64,000 nt of DNA from Chloroflexota bacterium (lineage in GTDB: Bacteria; Chloroflexota; Anaerolineae; UBA7937; B3-Chlor): assembly GCA_030603665.1 (NCBI GenBank), contig JAUVXJ010000001.1, positions 1-64,000 on the forward strand, in the 5' to 3' direction. A program made the position numbers and the translations under genes. A model generated the notes under the pieces. That model was given only the letters and a program-made list of their open reading frames with translations, had not been told where the DNA came from and ran no database searches. This document shows, one piece after another, positions 18,204-26,859 of this stretch. The stretch's first letter is position 1. Every line of letters starts with the position of its first letter.

Positions 18204-18659
18204 ATGAAAGATAGTGTACTGAAGCTTGTGCTCGCGGTAGCAGCGACCTCGCTCTTGCTTGGGCTGCCGGCATGTGCGGGCTGGTCCGAGTCCGAAAGCG
18301 ACGCCATACGTCGGGTCGTCATTGCGTACGAACTCGATGACACACGAACACGGGTAGATGACCTGGTTGTCAGGCTCTCGCCGCGCGAGTTCCGGGCTGA
18401 TCTCGGGCATGATGGCAGGATGGTATGGTTGGTCAGCAACGGACTCGAAAGGAAGTACCGAGAGGGGGAGTATTTCAGGCTTCGTGATCCCGGGCGTTCG
18501 TATCTATTCGTTCAGGACATCCAGCACGATAGTTCTGGTAGCGGAGCCAAGGTGAGGCTGGTCCTCTACCTGGTCGGCGACCAGCCGCTCACTTACGATG
18601 TCACCCTGCGCAAGGCAGGCAGCGACTGGGAGGTTGTCTCGGGGACTCCGGTGGGGTAG
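18204..18659 (+). CDS. Small lipoprotein of unknown function
   Basis: 151 residues beginning MKDSVLKLVLAVAATSLLLG with a lipobox LPAC at about residues 19-22, so it should be exported and lipid-anchored. The mature part is rich in beta strands (DLVVRLSPREF, KVRLVLYLVGDQPLTYDVTL, SDWEVVSGTPVG) and looks like a small beta-fold such as a DUF4878/NTF2-like protein, but I do not recognise a family. The frame is open back to 18072, but the ATG at 18204 gives a clean signal peptide. It stands alone between prfB and the amidohydrolase. Confidence 0.65.
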   Translation: MKDSVLKLVLAVAATSLLLGLPACAGWSESESDAIRRVVIAYELDDTRTRVDDLVVRLSPREFRADLGHDGRMVWLVSNGLERKYREGEYFRLRDPGRSYLFVQDIQHDSSGSGAKVRLVLYLVGDQPLTYDVTLRKAGSDWEVVSGTPVG

Positions 18660-18833
18660 CGCTTGAGGTCGATCCACCAGTGGGAGCTAGACGACGAACA
18701 GGTACGGTTGGACGGAGCGCTGGCCAGAGTTGTGCTCTGGAGGGTGTGACATTGCCCGTGCCTGGCCGCGAGAGCAGAGGTGGAGCGCCTTCTGGTGGCT
18801 GCCGGGGTGGGTCGGCAAGGGGGTAGATGCGCC

Positions 18834-20180
18834 ATGACGACGTTGCTCTTGCGAAACGCTTCAGTTGTGGTGACCATGGACGAGGGGCGGCGCGAGATCA
18901 AGGACGGAGCCGTTCTCATCAGAGACAACGTCATAGAGGCCGTGGGCCCCAGCTCGGACCTCCCCGGGACCGCGGATCGGGTCATCGACGTGCGAGGCAA
19001 GATTGTCTTGCCCGGGCTGGTGAACACCCATCATCATCTCTATCAGACCCTGACTCGGTGTCTAGCCGAGACCCAGGATGCGCCTCTGTTCTCATGGTTG
19101 CAGACCCTGTACCCCATATGGGCCAAGCTGACGCCCGAGGCGGTCTATGTCAGCGCACTGGTGGGACTGGCGGAGTTGCTCCTCTCGGGATGCACCACCT
19201 CGTTGGATCAGCTCTATCTCTTCCCAAATGGTGTTACACTCGATGACGAGATCCGGGCAGCGCGAGAGCTGGGTGTTCGGTTCCACCCCTGTCGAGGCAG
19301 CATGTCACTGGGCGAGTCCGAGGGTGGCCTGCCCCCAGACGAGGTGGTGGAAGACGAAGACGCGATCCTTGATGATTGCCGCCGCGTCATTGAAGCCTTC
19401 CACGATCCCAGGCCGTATTCTATGTGCAGATTAGTGATCGCGCCGTGCTCCCCTTTCTCTGTGACGCCGGACCTGCTACGTGATTCTCGAGATCTGGCCA
19501 GGCAGTACGGAGTTCACTGCCACACCCACGTCGCGGAGACGCTTGATGAGGAGGCGTTCTGTCTGGAACAATATGGCCGTCGGCCCGTCGAGTATCTCTC
19601 TGACCTGGGATGGTTGGGAGAAGACGTATCCTACGCCCACGGAGTTCATCTTACCGAGCCGGAGATGCAGTTGTTTGCCCAGACAGGCACTGGGGTTGCT
19701 CACTGCCCTACATCGAACATGCGTCTGGGTTCGGGCATTGCCCCCGTAAGACGGATGCTGGAACTTGAGGTCAAAGTCGGGCTTGCCGTGGACGGCAGCG
19801 CCAGCAACGACTCCTCGCATATGCTGAACGAAGCACGCATGAGTCTGCTCTTGCAGCGCGTCAAGGAGGGGTCTACGGCACTGAGTGCGCGGCAAGTGCT
19901 AGAGATGGCAACTCTGGGAGGTGCGGCTCTCCTGGGACGTGACGACATTGGCGCTCTAGCAACAGGAAAAGCGGCGGACGTGATCGCTATCGATGTCGAG
20001 CGCGTAGAGTACGCGGGGGCAGGAGATCTGGTGGCGGCACTCGTCTTCTGCGGGCCGGCCAAGGTCGACCTCAGTATCGTCGATGGCCGCGTACTTGTTG
20101 AGGGTGGCCACTTGTTGGGCGTCGACATGGACGCCGTGGTGCGCCAGCACAATCACCTGGCCGCCCAGATGAGGGAGTAG
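18834..20180 (+). CDS. Amidohydrolase, probable 8-oxoguanine deaminase
   Basis: TIM-barrel metal-dependent deaminase of 448 residues in the AtzB/TrzN/8-oxoguanine-deaminase branch. PGLVNTHHHLYQTLTR carries the first metal His pair, HCHTHVAETLDEE the next, AHGVHL another His, and DGSASNDSSHML the catalytic Asp; this last stretch is characteristic of 8-oxoguanine deaminases (8-oxoG to urate). It would detoxify or recycle oxidised or aminated purines. Guanine-like or S-triazine substrates are possible alternatives. ATG at 18834 is preferred over the upstream in-frame ATG at 18780 because family similarity starts there and a GGGGG-type site precedes it. Confidence 0.82.
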   Translation: MTTLLLRNASVVVTMDEGRREIKDGAVLIRDNVIEAVGPSSDLPGTADRVIDVRGKIVLPGLVNTHHHLYQTLTRCLAETQDAPLFSWLQTLYPIWAKLTPEAVYVSALVGLAELLLSGCTTSLDQLYLFPNGVTLDDEIRAARELGVRFHPCRGSMSLGESEGGLPPDEVVEDEDAILDDCRRVIEAFHDPRPYSMCRLVIAPCSPFSVTPDLLRDSRDLARQYGVHCHTHVAETLDEEAFCLEQYGRRPVEYLSDLGWLGEDVSYAHGVHLTEPEMQLFAQTGTGVAHCPTSNMRLGSGIAPVRRMLELEVKVGLAVDGSASNDSSHMLNEARMSLLLQRVKEGSTALSARQVLEMATLGGAALLGRDDIGALATGKAADVIAIDVERVEYAGAGDLVAALVFCGPAKVDLSIVDGRVLVEGGHLLGVDMDAVVRQHNHLAAQMRE

Positions 20181-20204
20181 ACGACGCGCGGCTGGCGTGA
20201 TGGA

Positions 20205-20459
20205 TCAACTCGTTTCGTCCCGGTAGAAAGTGACCTCTTCTTCCCTGGCGATATCTTCGGCAAAGATCTCTATGGAACTCACGCGGTGTAGGGGGAAAAC
20301 TACCGCCGAGCTTCCATCCCTCAAGTAGTGTATCTGCTTTCCGTCTTCGCGACGTGGATCGAAGATGGTGATGCTGGCGTCCTCCGGCTCGGGCATCCGT
20401 TCCAGCTCAGCCACAATGGGGTCTTCATTCATCAGATGCACTATCACCTTATGGGCCAT
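20205..20459 (-). CDS. Conserved small hypothetical protein
   Basis: 84 residues, starts MAHKVIVHLMNEDPIVAELE, mixed beta/alpha and charged, with DPRREDGKQIHYLRDG in the middle and a C-terminal IEIFAEDIAREEEVTF. No signal peptide or membrane segment. I do not recognise the family. It lies 14 nt after the PP2C phosphatase stop and is probably in the same transcript as the kinase and phosphatase. Confidence 0.6.
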   Translation of the reverse strand: MAHKVIVHLMNEDPIVAELERMPEPEDASITIFDPRREDGKQIHYLRDGSSAVVFPLHRVSSIEIFAEDIAREEEVTFYRDETS

Positions 20460-20473
20460 GGCGTTCTCCTCCG

Positions 20474-21340
20474 TCAGTAGTTAACCTTGGCCAGTAGAAG
20501 GGTCATGTTGTCTTCTCCCCCCTGTTCGTTGGCCCTATCTATGAGCCGGTCACATGCTTCCTGTGGCGAAGATGAGTTTCCTATCACCTCCACGATCTCT
20601 TTCTCGGTCACCTGATTCCACAGTCCATCGCTGCAGAGGATTAGATGACTGCCCTCCGCAAGCCGCTGGAAACAGGTGTCGACCTTGAGCTCCGGACCTT
20701 GGCCCACAGCGCGGTACAGGAAATTGCGCTGCGGATGTTCTAGTGCCTCCTGGGCAGATATCTGACCAAGCTCGACGAGCCTGCTGACCAGAGAATGGTC
20801 TTGAGTGATCTGTCGCATTTCGCGATTGTCGAGATAGTAGACTCTGCTGTCGCCCACGTGGGCGATATGGGCGCTATGGTCCACCACGAGCACAAAGGTC
20901 AGGGTCGTTCCGGCATCTTCGTCGATTCGCGACACCGCCTCGTTGGCGGCAGCTATCGCCTCGGTGAGGATTTCTTGAATGGGGCGGCCGATGGTGTCTG
21001 CCCCCTGGCCGGCCAAGAGGGGCAGCAGGACCTCCCTCATTACGATGCCGTTGGCGACCTGGATGGCGACAGAGCTGGCATCCTTGCCTTTCGCGTGCCC
21101 CCCCATGCCATCGGCGATGACCAAGAGCCCCACGTGAAGGGGATCGGGATCGATACCGATGACTGAGTTCAAAGTGAAAAAGGCATCCTCGTTTGCCTGA
21201 CGAATCCTTCCGATATCGCTGCCCTGTCCGATCTCTAGGGGACTGGCCCGGTGATGTATCGTGTCGATCGACGCCCTACCCCGCGAGGCGCGCCCTTTCT
21301 TGCCCTGGATTCCACGCCGAAGCCTATGCCAGACGCCCAT
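20474..21340 (-). CDS. PP2C-family Ser/Thr phosphatase
   Basis: Metal-dependent PPM phosphatase of about 288 residues that reverses Ser/Thr phosphorylation. Motifs in order: GRIRQANEDAFF, ADGMGGHAKGKDAS, HVGDSRVYYL, LCSDGLWNQVTEKEI and GGEDNMTLLL, giving the full set of metal-binding aspartates. The N-terminus has about 45 basic residues before the domain. ATG at 21340 has a GGGGGTG site; GTG at 21373 is an in-frame alternative. It lies directly downstream of the kinase/PQQ gene and very likely dephosphorylates that kinase or its targets. Confidence 0.9.
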   Translation of the reverse strand: MGVWHRLRRGIQGKKGRASRGRASIDTIHHRASPLEIGQGSDIGRIRQANEDAFFTLNSVIGIDPDPLHVGLLVIADGMGGHAKGKDASSVAIQVANGIVMREVLLPLLAGQGADTIGRPIQEILTEAIAAANEAVSRIDEDAGTTLTFVLVVDHSAHIAHVGDSRVYYLDNREMRQITQDHSLVSRLVELGQISAQEALEHPQRNFLYRAVGQGPELKVDTCFQRLAEGSHLILCSDGLWNQVTEKEIVEVIGNSSSPQEACDRLIDRANEQGGEDNMTLLLAKVNY

Positions 21341-21391
21341 TCGGCACCCCCGGCTCAACCCTTGTCTGGCCACATCCCATGGCGAGCATGA

Positions 21392-23446
21392 TCAATCACC
21401 CTGTTCTATGGGTACGGCATACATGGTGTGGTCTGTGGACCCCACAAAGACCACCCCGCTGCTTATGGCAGGCGAGCCGATGATGGCGCCAGTGGTTGTG
21501 AATCGCCAGAGGATATCGCCTGTCCTCGCGTCCAGACTGTAGAGGTTGCCATCAACGGATCCCGCGTAGATGATCCCCTCGGAGGCTTTGGGTGAAGACA
21601 CCACAGGTCCTTCGGTGGCACACTTCCAGACAAGTGTACCCGTTCTGGCATCGATGGCGTAGATGTGATGATCGTTAGATCCGAAATAGACGATATTGCC
21701 GTCCACCAGTGGTGACGATATCACTCGCCCTCTGGTTCGATAGCGCCAGACCGACCAACCGTTTGCCAGGTCCAAGGCGTAGAGAAAGGAGTCCCCTGAA
21801 CCGACGTACACGAGGTCATGGGCCACGGCTGGAGTTGACTGCACCGTATGCCCCGCCCGGCACTTCCATCTCAGCTCCCCACTTTGCACATCCAGAGCGT
21901 AGATGGTGCCGTCGTCCGAACCGAAGATGACAGTCTCGCCGCCAACGGATGGAGACGACCGCACAGGCGCACCTCCGTCGAAGCGCCAGAGCTCTTGCCC
22001 AGACTTGCCGCTCACAGCGTAAACCTGATGGTCGTCGGATCCGAAGAAGATGTGGTCGTATTCCTGCCTAGGGGACGACCGGATCTTGCCGTCAGTGGGA
22101 CAGGTCCAGACTATGCGCCCAGTCCTTGTATAGACAGCATAGAGGATTTGATCCTCCGAACCAAAGAAGACCGTCTCGTTCCAAACACACGGCGAGGACA
22201 CCACCCCGCCGTCGGTGGTGTATCGCCAACGTTCCTTACCCGTATCGGCCTCCAGCGAGTACAGGCTATTGTCGTAGGATCCGAAGTACACAGCATCCTC
22301 GAACACTACCGGAGCCGAACGTATCTCGTCTTCGCAGTCGAAAGACCAGATTGGTGCTCTTTCGTCGGAGGTGGTGAATCTCCGGGAGACAATGGTGGTC
22401 ACCGGACGGTCTGACGATTTCAAGAGCTTCAACAAGTCTAGCTGCAACTCATCCGCCGATGCATAGCGGTCTTCTATCTCATACTCCAGAGCCCTCGATA
22501 CGATGGCCTCCAGCGCCGGCGTGACCGTGGGATTGAAAGCACCGATGCGATGGTCATGGAAAGTGAAAGGAGGCTCCTTGCGAGGATCCCGGCGAGTGAG
22601 CAGGTGATGAAGAGTAGCCCCCAAGGCGTAGATGTCTCCCCTCTGCTCGGATATGCCTCGGTACTGTTCCGGTGGAGAATAGCCCTCCGTGCCAATCATG
22701 GTGCCGCGCCTGCCTGCCTGAAAGACCTTGGCGATGCCGAAATCGATGAGCACCACACGCCCGTCCTGCCTGAGCATGATGTTGGAGGGCTTCATGTCCC
22801 GGAAGACTATTGGGCTGGGCTTGTGGCTGTGCAGGTAGGAGAGGACGTCACAGGCCTGGATGGCCCAGTCTATCACTTTCTCCTGGGGCAAGGGGTAGTC
22901 TATCTCGTCCAGGAGTGACTCGAGATCGGTTCCTTCAATGTACTCTATGACGAGGTATACTCGATGGTCGTGATGGAAGTAGTCGAAGACCTTGGGGATG
23001 GCCGAGTGACTCAAGCCAGCAAGTATGTTGGCTTCTCGCTCGAACGTCTCCAGACTGATTCTGCTCGTCACACTGTCGCGGATTGCGCTGATCATCTCCT
23101 TCACAGCGACGACCTTCTCCACGCTGGGGAACCGCATGTCACGAGCAAGGTAGACGGCTCCCATCCCGCCCTTGCTGAGGAACTTCAGGATCTCATACCG
23201 TTCCTCGAGCATCGAGCCGGGTGACAGGAACTCCTCGGACCGCTCGCCACTGTCGGACACGGGGGAAACTCGACGGTCAGGTGGTGATTGTACGGCCTGC
23301 AAGGCTTCCACTCCGCCGTTCGCCGGAACGGACTCAGACGCAGGCGACTCCTGCTCCTCCGCACCGGGTCGCGCGGTGCTTTCCTCGTTCGCCTGTGCGG
23401 CCTTGAGTCTGTCAAGCAGGCTCTTTCTTTCGTCCGACGGTGACAT
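21392..23446 (-). CDS. Ser/Thr protein kinase fused to eight-bladed PQQ beta-propeller
   Basis: 684 residues. A ~70-residue disordered N-terminus precedes a Hanks-type kinase (about 80-345): P-loop KGGMGAVYLARD, VAVKEM, catalytic loop VFRDMKPSNIML (Phe in place of the HRD histidine), LIDFGIAK and GTEGYSPPEQY. It is followed by PQQ-like repeats (about 375-684), each with the pattern VYFGSxDxxLYALDxxTGxxxWxxxTxGxxxSSP. Seven repeats are complete and an eighth is closed by the strand at the start of the domain. No membrane helix separates kinase and propeller, so both should be cytosolic. ATG at 23446 is preferred to TTG at 23461. A PP2C gene follows. Confidence 0.9.
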   Translation of the reverse strand: MSPSDERKSLLDRLKAAQANEESTARPGAEEQESPASESVPANGGVEALQAVQSPPDRRVSPVSDSGERSEEFLSPGSMLEERYEILKFLSKGGMGAVYLARDMRFPSVEKVVAVKEMISAIRDSVTSRISLETFEREANILAGLSHSAIPKVFDYFHHDHRVYLVIEYIEGTDLESLLDEIDYPLPQEKVIDWAIQACDVLSYLHSHKPSPIVFRDMKPSNIMLRQDGRVVLIDFGIAKVFQAGRRGTMIGTEGYSPPEQYRGISEQRGDIYALGATLHHLLTRRDPRKEPPFTFHDHRIGAFNPTVTPALEAIVSRALEYEIEDRYASADELQLDLLKLLKSSDRPVTTIVSRRFTTSDERAPIWSFDCEDEIRSAPVVFEDAVYFGSYDNSLYSLEADTGKERWRYTTDGGVVSSPCVWNETVFFGSEDQILYAVYTRTGRIVWTCPTDGKIRSSPRQEYDHIFFGSDDHQVYAVSGKSGQELWRFDGGAPVRSSPSVGGETVIFGSDDGTIYALDVQSGELRWKCRAGHTVQSTPAVAHDLVYVGSGDSFLYALDLANGWSVWRYRTRGRVISSPLVDGNIVYFGSNDHHIYAIDARTGTLVWKCATEGPVVSSPKASEGIIYAGSVDGNLYSLDARTGDILWRFTTTGAIIGSPAISSGVVFVGSTDHTMYAVPIEQGD

Positions 23447-23492
23447 AGTCAATGGCACCAAGTATCTTGTGTCAATTTATGGGGGCGCCTAT

Positions 23493-23521
23493 AGTATACC
23501 ACCGGCGGTCGCCAGTCGCAA
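23493..23521 (-). promoter_or_regulatory. Promoter of kinase/phosphatase operon
   Basis: Minus strand TTGCGA (23521-23516), 17 bases, TATACT (23498-23493). The start is near 23486, giving a leader of about 40 nt before the ATG at 23446. The rest of the 23447-23785 stretch shows no gene. Confidence 0.65.
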
Positions 23522-23785
23522 TAATGGCTGGGACACATCACGCGTGTGTCATACCTCAGGGACTCGTTCGCGCACCGTTGCCAGAAGTCTTGTCTTGACA
23601 GAGAGACAATCGGGACATCCGCAGGGCTACCGGCGAGCTCCAGGCGAGAGCGATCATTCTGATCCGAAAACCGTAGGCTGCTCGGCTCGGGTGCGCAGCG
23701 AGGGTTGCGTCTTGCGGTCCTCTGTCCCGGCGCCATGAGATCGCTCCCCTTGAGATGGGGTCGATGGGGATCCTGCAATCGCAGA

Positions 23786-23815
23786 GTGAGCCCGGTCCAA
23801 TGCGACCAGGCTCAC
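23786..23815. terminator. Hairpin after tRNA-Gln
   Basis: A 12-bp stem with one mismatch (GTGAGCCCGGTC at 23786-23797, GACCAGGCTCAC at 23804-23815) lies 9 nt beyond the tRNA-Gln 3' end on the minus strand. There is no T-run, so it may mark processing or a weak terminator. Confidence 0.5.
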
Positions 23816-23824
23816 CAGCGGCAG

Positions 23825-23895
23825 CTGGGGGAGGAGGATTCGAACCCCCGCTTACTGATTCAGAGTCAGCTGTCCTACCACTAGACGATCCCCCA
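23825..23895 (-). tRNA. tRNA-Gln (anticodon CTG)
   Basis: On the minus strand, acceptor TGGGGGA pairs with TCCCCCA, with discriminator G. The anticodon stem GCTGA/TCAGT encloses loop CTCTGAA, giving CTG (reads CAG). The T loop is TTCGAAT. CCA is not encoded. It lies 18 nt downstream of gltX on the same strand. Confidence 0.93.
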
Positions 23896-23913
23896 TTGTC
23901 ACACGCAATGCTA

Positions 23914-25395
23914 TCACTTTCCGTCGGACCTGACAAGCTCACTGAGGGCCTGCTCACCTCGTCTGAGGCGGGTCAGCGCCCGTTCCTGTCCCAAGACGCT
24001 CAGTGTTCCGAAGAGAGGCGGGGCTACCGGCTTGCCGGTGACCGCAATTCGGATGATGCCGAAGAGCTGGCCGGCTTTCAGTCCCAGTTGCCCAGCAAGG
24101 TCCCTCAGCGTTGTCTCCAGGGTCTCCTCATCGAAGGAGGGCAGCGCCTCCAGGGTTTGGATAACACGCGTCAACGCATCCAGGGAAGCGGAGGCGTCCA
24201 TCTTCTTGCCGACCAGCAGGCGGGAATCGTAGGTGATCTCCTCCGTGAAGAAGAAGTCCACCAGCTCAACGGCGTCACTGAGCAGCTTGACACGCTCTTG
24301 GATGAGTGGCACCAGCCGTCGGACAGTCCCTTCGTCAGCTTCCAGGCCAGACCGCTCCAGGAAAGGCAGCAGACGTGTTGCCAGGTCATCCTCCATCAAT
24401 GCCCTGATGTAGACGCCGTTCATCCAGTCCAGTTTCTCTCTGGAGAAGATAGCGGGCGATGGATTGACCTTCTCGAGTCTGAAGCGGTCGATGATTTCGT
24501 CCCTGGACATGATCTCTGTCTTGTCATCGTATGCCCAGCCCAGAAGCGCCAAGAAGTTGAACACTGCCTCGGGGAGATAACCGGACTCTCGGTAGTCGCT
24601 CAATGCAGCCGCCCCGTGCCGTTTGGAGAGCCTTGTACCGTCCTCACCCAGGATTGTTGATACGTGGGCGAAGTGGGGCAGTGCGTAGCCCAGGGCCTCG
24701 TAGATTCTGATCTGACGTGGTGTGTTGGCTAGGTGCTCGTCGGCGCGTATGACGTGGCTGATCTTCATGAGCATGTCGTCTACCACCACGGCAAAGTTGT
24801 AGGTGGGAGTGCCGTCAGCTTTCATGATCACCAGGTCGTCCAGCTGCTCGTTGGCGAAGCGTACCTCGCCACGAATCAGATCTTGCACGATCGTCTCGCC
24901 TTCCAGGGGCATGGCGAAGCGCACGGCTGGCTTTCTGCCCTCAGCTGCCAAGGTCGCGCGCTCGTCCCGGGAAAGATGGCGACAGCGCCTGTCGTAGCCA
25001 GGTGCCTTTCCCAAGGCCAGAGCGGCTTTCCTGCGGGCCTGAAGTTCGTCCTGGGTGCAGTAGCAGTGGTACGCATGTCCCTTCTCAAAGAGCTGTTCCG
25101 CAACGGCGTGATAGAAGGGCAAACGCTGCGTCTGGAAATAAGGTTCGTAGTCACCGCCGACCCCAGGGCCCTCGTCCCAGTCCAGGCCAAGCCAATCCAT
25201 GGAGGAAAGGATTCCTCCGATTGATTCCTCACTGGAGCGCAGCCTGTCTGTATCCTCAATGCGCAGGACGAGAACACCGCCGTGGTGTCTAGCAAAGAGC
25301 CAGTTGAAAAGGGCGGTTCGAACCCCTCCCACGTGCAGGTCTCCGGTGGGACTAGGAGCGAAGCGAACGCGCACCGGCTTGGTTCCGTCAGTCAT
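23914..25395 (-). CDS. gltX: Glutamyl-tRNA synthetase
   Basis: Class I synthetase charging tRNA-Glu, 493 residues. The HIGH-type signature lies in FAPSPTGDLHVGGVRTALFNW near residues 10-30 and the KMSKS-type signature in GTRLSKRHGA near 255. The Cys-rich insert AYHCYCTQDEL is present, and the C-terminal anticodon-binding helical region is complete. It is followed 18 nt later by tRNA-Gln, which fits an organism that makes Gln-tRNA by misacylation plus GatCAB, but that is inference; no GlnRS or Gat gene is in the window. Last protein gene of the mrdA-minC-rodA run. Confidence 0.95.
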   Translation of the reverse strand: MTDGTKPVRVRFAPSPTGDLHVGGVRTALFNWLFARHHGGVLVLRIEDTDRLRSSEESIGGILSSMDWLGLDWDEGPGVGGDYEPYFQTQRLPFYHAVAEQLFEKGHAYHCYCTQDELQARRKAALALGKAPGYDRRCRHLSRDERATLAAEGRKPAVRFAMPLEGETIVQDLIRGEVRFANEQLDDLVIMKADGTPTYNFAVVVDDMLMKISHVIRADEHLANTPRQIRIYEALGYALPHFAHVSTILGEDGTRLSKRHGAAALSDYRESGYLPEAVFNFLALLGWAYDDKTEIMSRDEIIDRFRLEKVNPSPAIFSREKLDWMNGVYIRALMEDDLATRLLPFLERSGLEADEGTVRRLVPLIQERVKLLSDAVELVDFFFTEEITYDSRLLVGKKMDASASLDALTRVIQTLEALPSFDEETLETTLRDLAGQLGLKAGQLFGIIRIAVTGKPVAPPLFGTLSVLGQERALTRLRRGEQALSELVRSDGK

Positions 25396-25520
25396 GACTT
25401 GTCCTCTGTCAGAAGTTGCAGCGCCTTACTCCGTCGCGTGTGGTGGCAACGGCGATTTGTGATTCACTTCCAGAGTGCGCTCCATCCTGGGCGCCAGCGT
25501 GATCGGAAGGATGCGCGAGA

Positions 25521-26633
25521 TCACTGAAACTCCAGCCTCTTGTGCCTTATGATGATGTTCTGGACTACACCTTCGCCAATGAGTAGCGCGATTAGAGCGC
25601 TACCCCCGTAACTGACAAAGGGCAGCGGCACTCCAGACGCGGGCAGCAGGCCGATGTTCATGCCGATATTGGCGATGGCCTGGAAGGCCACCACCGTAGC
25701 GATTCCGCAGGCGATCAGCTGGCCGAAGGTATCCCGGGCCATCTCGGCTACTCTCAAGATGCGCCAGATGACCACCAGGAAGAGTAGCATCAGAAGCACC
25801 ACACCCACAAAGCCCAGTTCCTCACCTAGCACTGAGAAGATGTAGTCGGTGTGCCTGACTCGCAGGAAGTGTAGCTGGACCTGAGATCCACGGGCGAAGC
25901 CTTGCCCGAGGAAGCCACCTGAACCCACGGCAATCCGGGCCTGGTTGATATTGTAGCCAGCACCGAGGGGATCACGCTGAGGGTCGAAGAAGACAAAGAT
26001 CCGTTCTCGCATGTAGCCTTGCAGGGAGTACCACAGTAGGGGTGAGGCGATCAAGCCAGCTAGAGCCATGATGGCCAGATGTCTCAGGCGCACCCCCGCC
26101 ATGAGCACCATGGTGAACCAGCTGACTCCCAACACGATGGCGGTGCCCAGGTCCGGCTGAATGTAGATGAAGACCATCGGAATCGCCACGTAGAGGAGAG
26201 ACAACAGAAAGTAGGGGAGTCTCTTCAAGTCCTCCTGTCTGTCGGCCAGGAACTTGGCCAGAACGATGATCAGGAGCACCTTGGCCAGTTCTGAGGGCTG
26301 CAACGGGAATATCCCCAGGTCTATCCACCTCTGGGCGCCAAACGAGACCCGCCCCACGCCATAGACCAGGATCAGCGACAGGATCGTGAGAGCATAGATG
26401 AGGTGGTTCACGTTGGCGAAGATGCTGTAGTCGGTGAGGGCCACCAATAGCATCAAGGCGATGCCGACGATGGCATAGATGACCTGGCGAGCCAGGAAAG
26501 TGTTCCACCAGTCCTGCCCGTGGATCCCCGAAGCGAGAGTGGCGCTATAAATCAGGGCTATGCCGACGGCAATGAGGGCCAGAGTCGCTCCGAAGAGCAC
26601 AAAGTCGAAATGATGCCAGACTCTTCCTCTCAC
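25521..26633 (-). CDS. rodA: Rod-shape peptidoglycan polymerase RodA
   Basis: SEDS-family glycosyltransferase that polymerises lipid II during elongation with PBP2. 370 residues, about ten membrane spans. Conserved GAQRWIDLGIFPLQPSELAK is near residues 99-118, with a further periplasmic-loop signature FLGQGFARGSQVQLHFLRV and ending in SGVPLPFVSYGGSALIALL. Position next to mrdA and minC in a mre/mrd cluster supports RodA over FtsW. It starts 7 nt after the truncated minD. Confidence 0.94.
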   Translation of the reverse strand: MRGRVWHHFDFVLFGATLALIAVGIALIYSATLASGIHGQDWWNTFLARQVIYAIVGIALMLLVALTDYSIFANVNHLIYALTILSLILVYGVGRVSFGAQRWIDLGIFPLQPSELAKVLLIIVLAKFLADRQEDLKRLPYFLLSLLYVAIPMVFIYIQPDLGTAIVLGVSWFTMVLMAGVRLRHLAIMALAGLIASPLLWYSLQGYMRERIFVFFDPQRDPLGAGYNINQARIAVGSGGFLGQGFARGSQVQLHFLRVRHTDYIFSVLGEELGFVGVVLLMLLFLVVIWRILRVAEMARDTFGQLIACGIATVVAFQAIANIGMNIGLLPASGVPLPFVSYGGSALIALLIGEGVVQNIIIRHKRLEFQ

Positions 26634-26639
26634 TATTGG

Positions 26640-26849
26640 CTAGGCTCTCCTTCTGCGGCCTTGAATCGGTATGTCTGCGATGAGTCTGAGATGGCCAGCC
26701 GACCGAGACAGGGTGAGCTTAGTGTTCTCCTCGTCTACCACAATGACTCGCTTGCCCTCCAAGGCCAGACCCACCCCGAGGTTGGCCACTCCTGTGGTCT
26801 TACCGACTCCGCCCTTCCCTGACGTGATGGTGATTACGCGAGCAGCCAT
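26640..26849 (-). pseudogene. minD: Truncated MinD-like P-loop protein
   Basis: Only 69 residues. The first ~38 match the MinD/ParA start: [20 protein letters not shown] (deviant Walker A) and [13 protein letters not shown]. The family then continues for about 220 residues with the Mg-binding and dimer regions and an amphipathic C-terminal helix, but here the sequence runs into [20 protein letters not shown] and a basic RRRRA end. No continuation in another frame was found before rodA starts 7 nt later. It lies 10 nt after minC. Likely a decayed minD, though a short P-loop peptide might still be made. Confidence 0.75.
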
Positions 26850-26859
26850 GCAGTTCCCT

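Noticed and set aside
20795..23224. Long antisense frames opposite the phosphatase and kinase
   Set aside because: Mirror frames of GC-rich codons; no start signals, and the sense frames have full motif sets.
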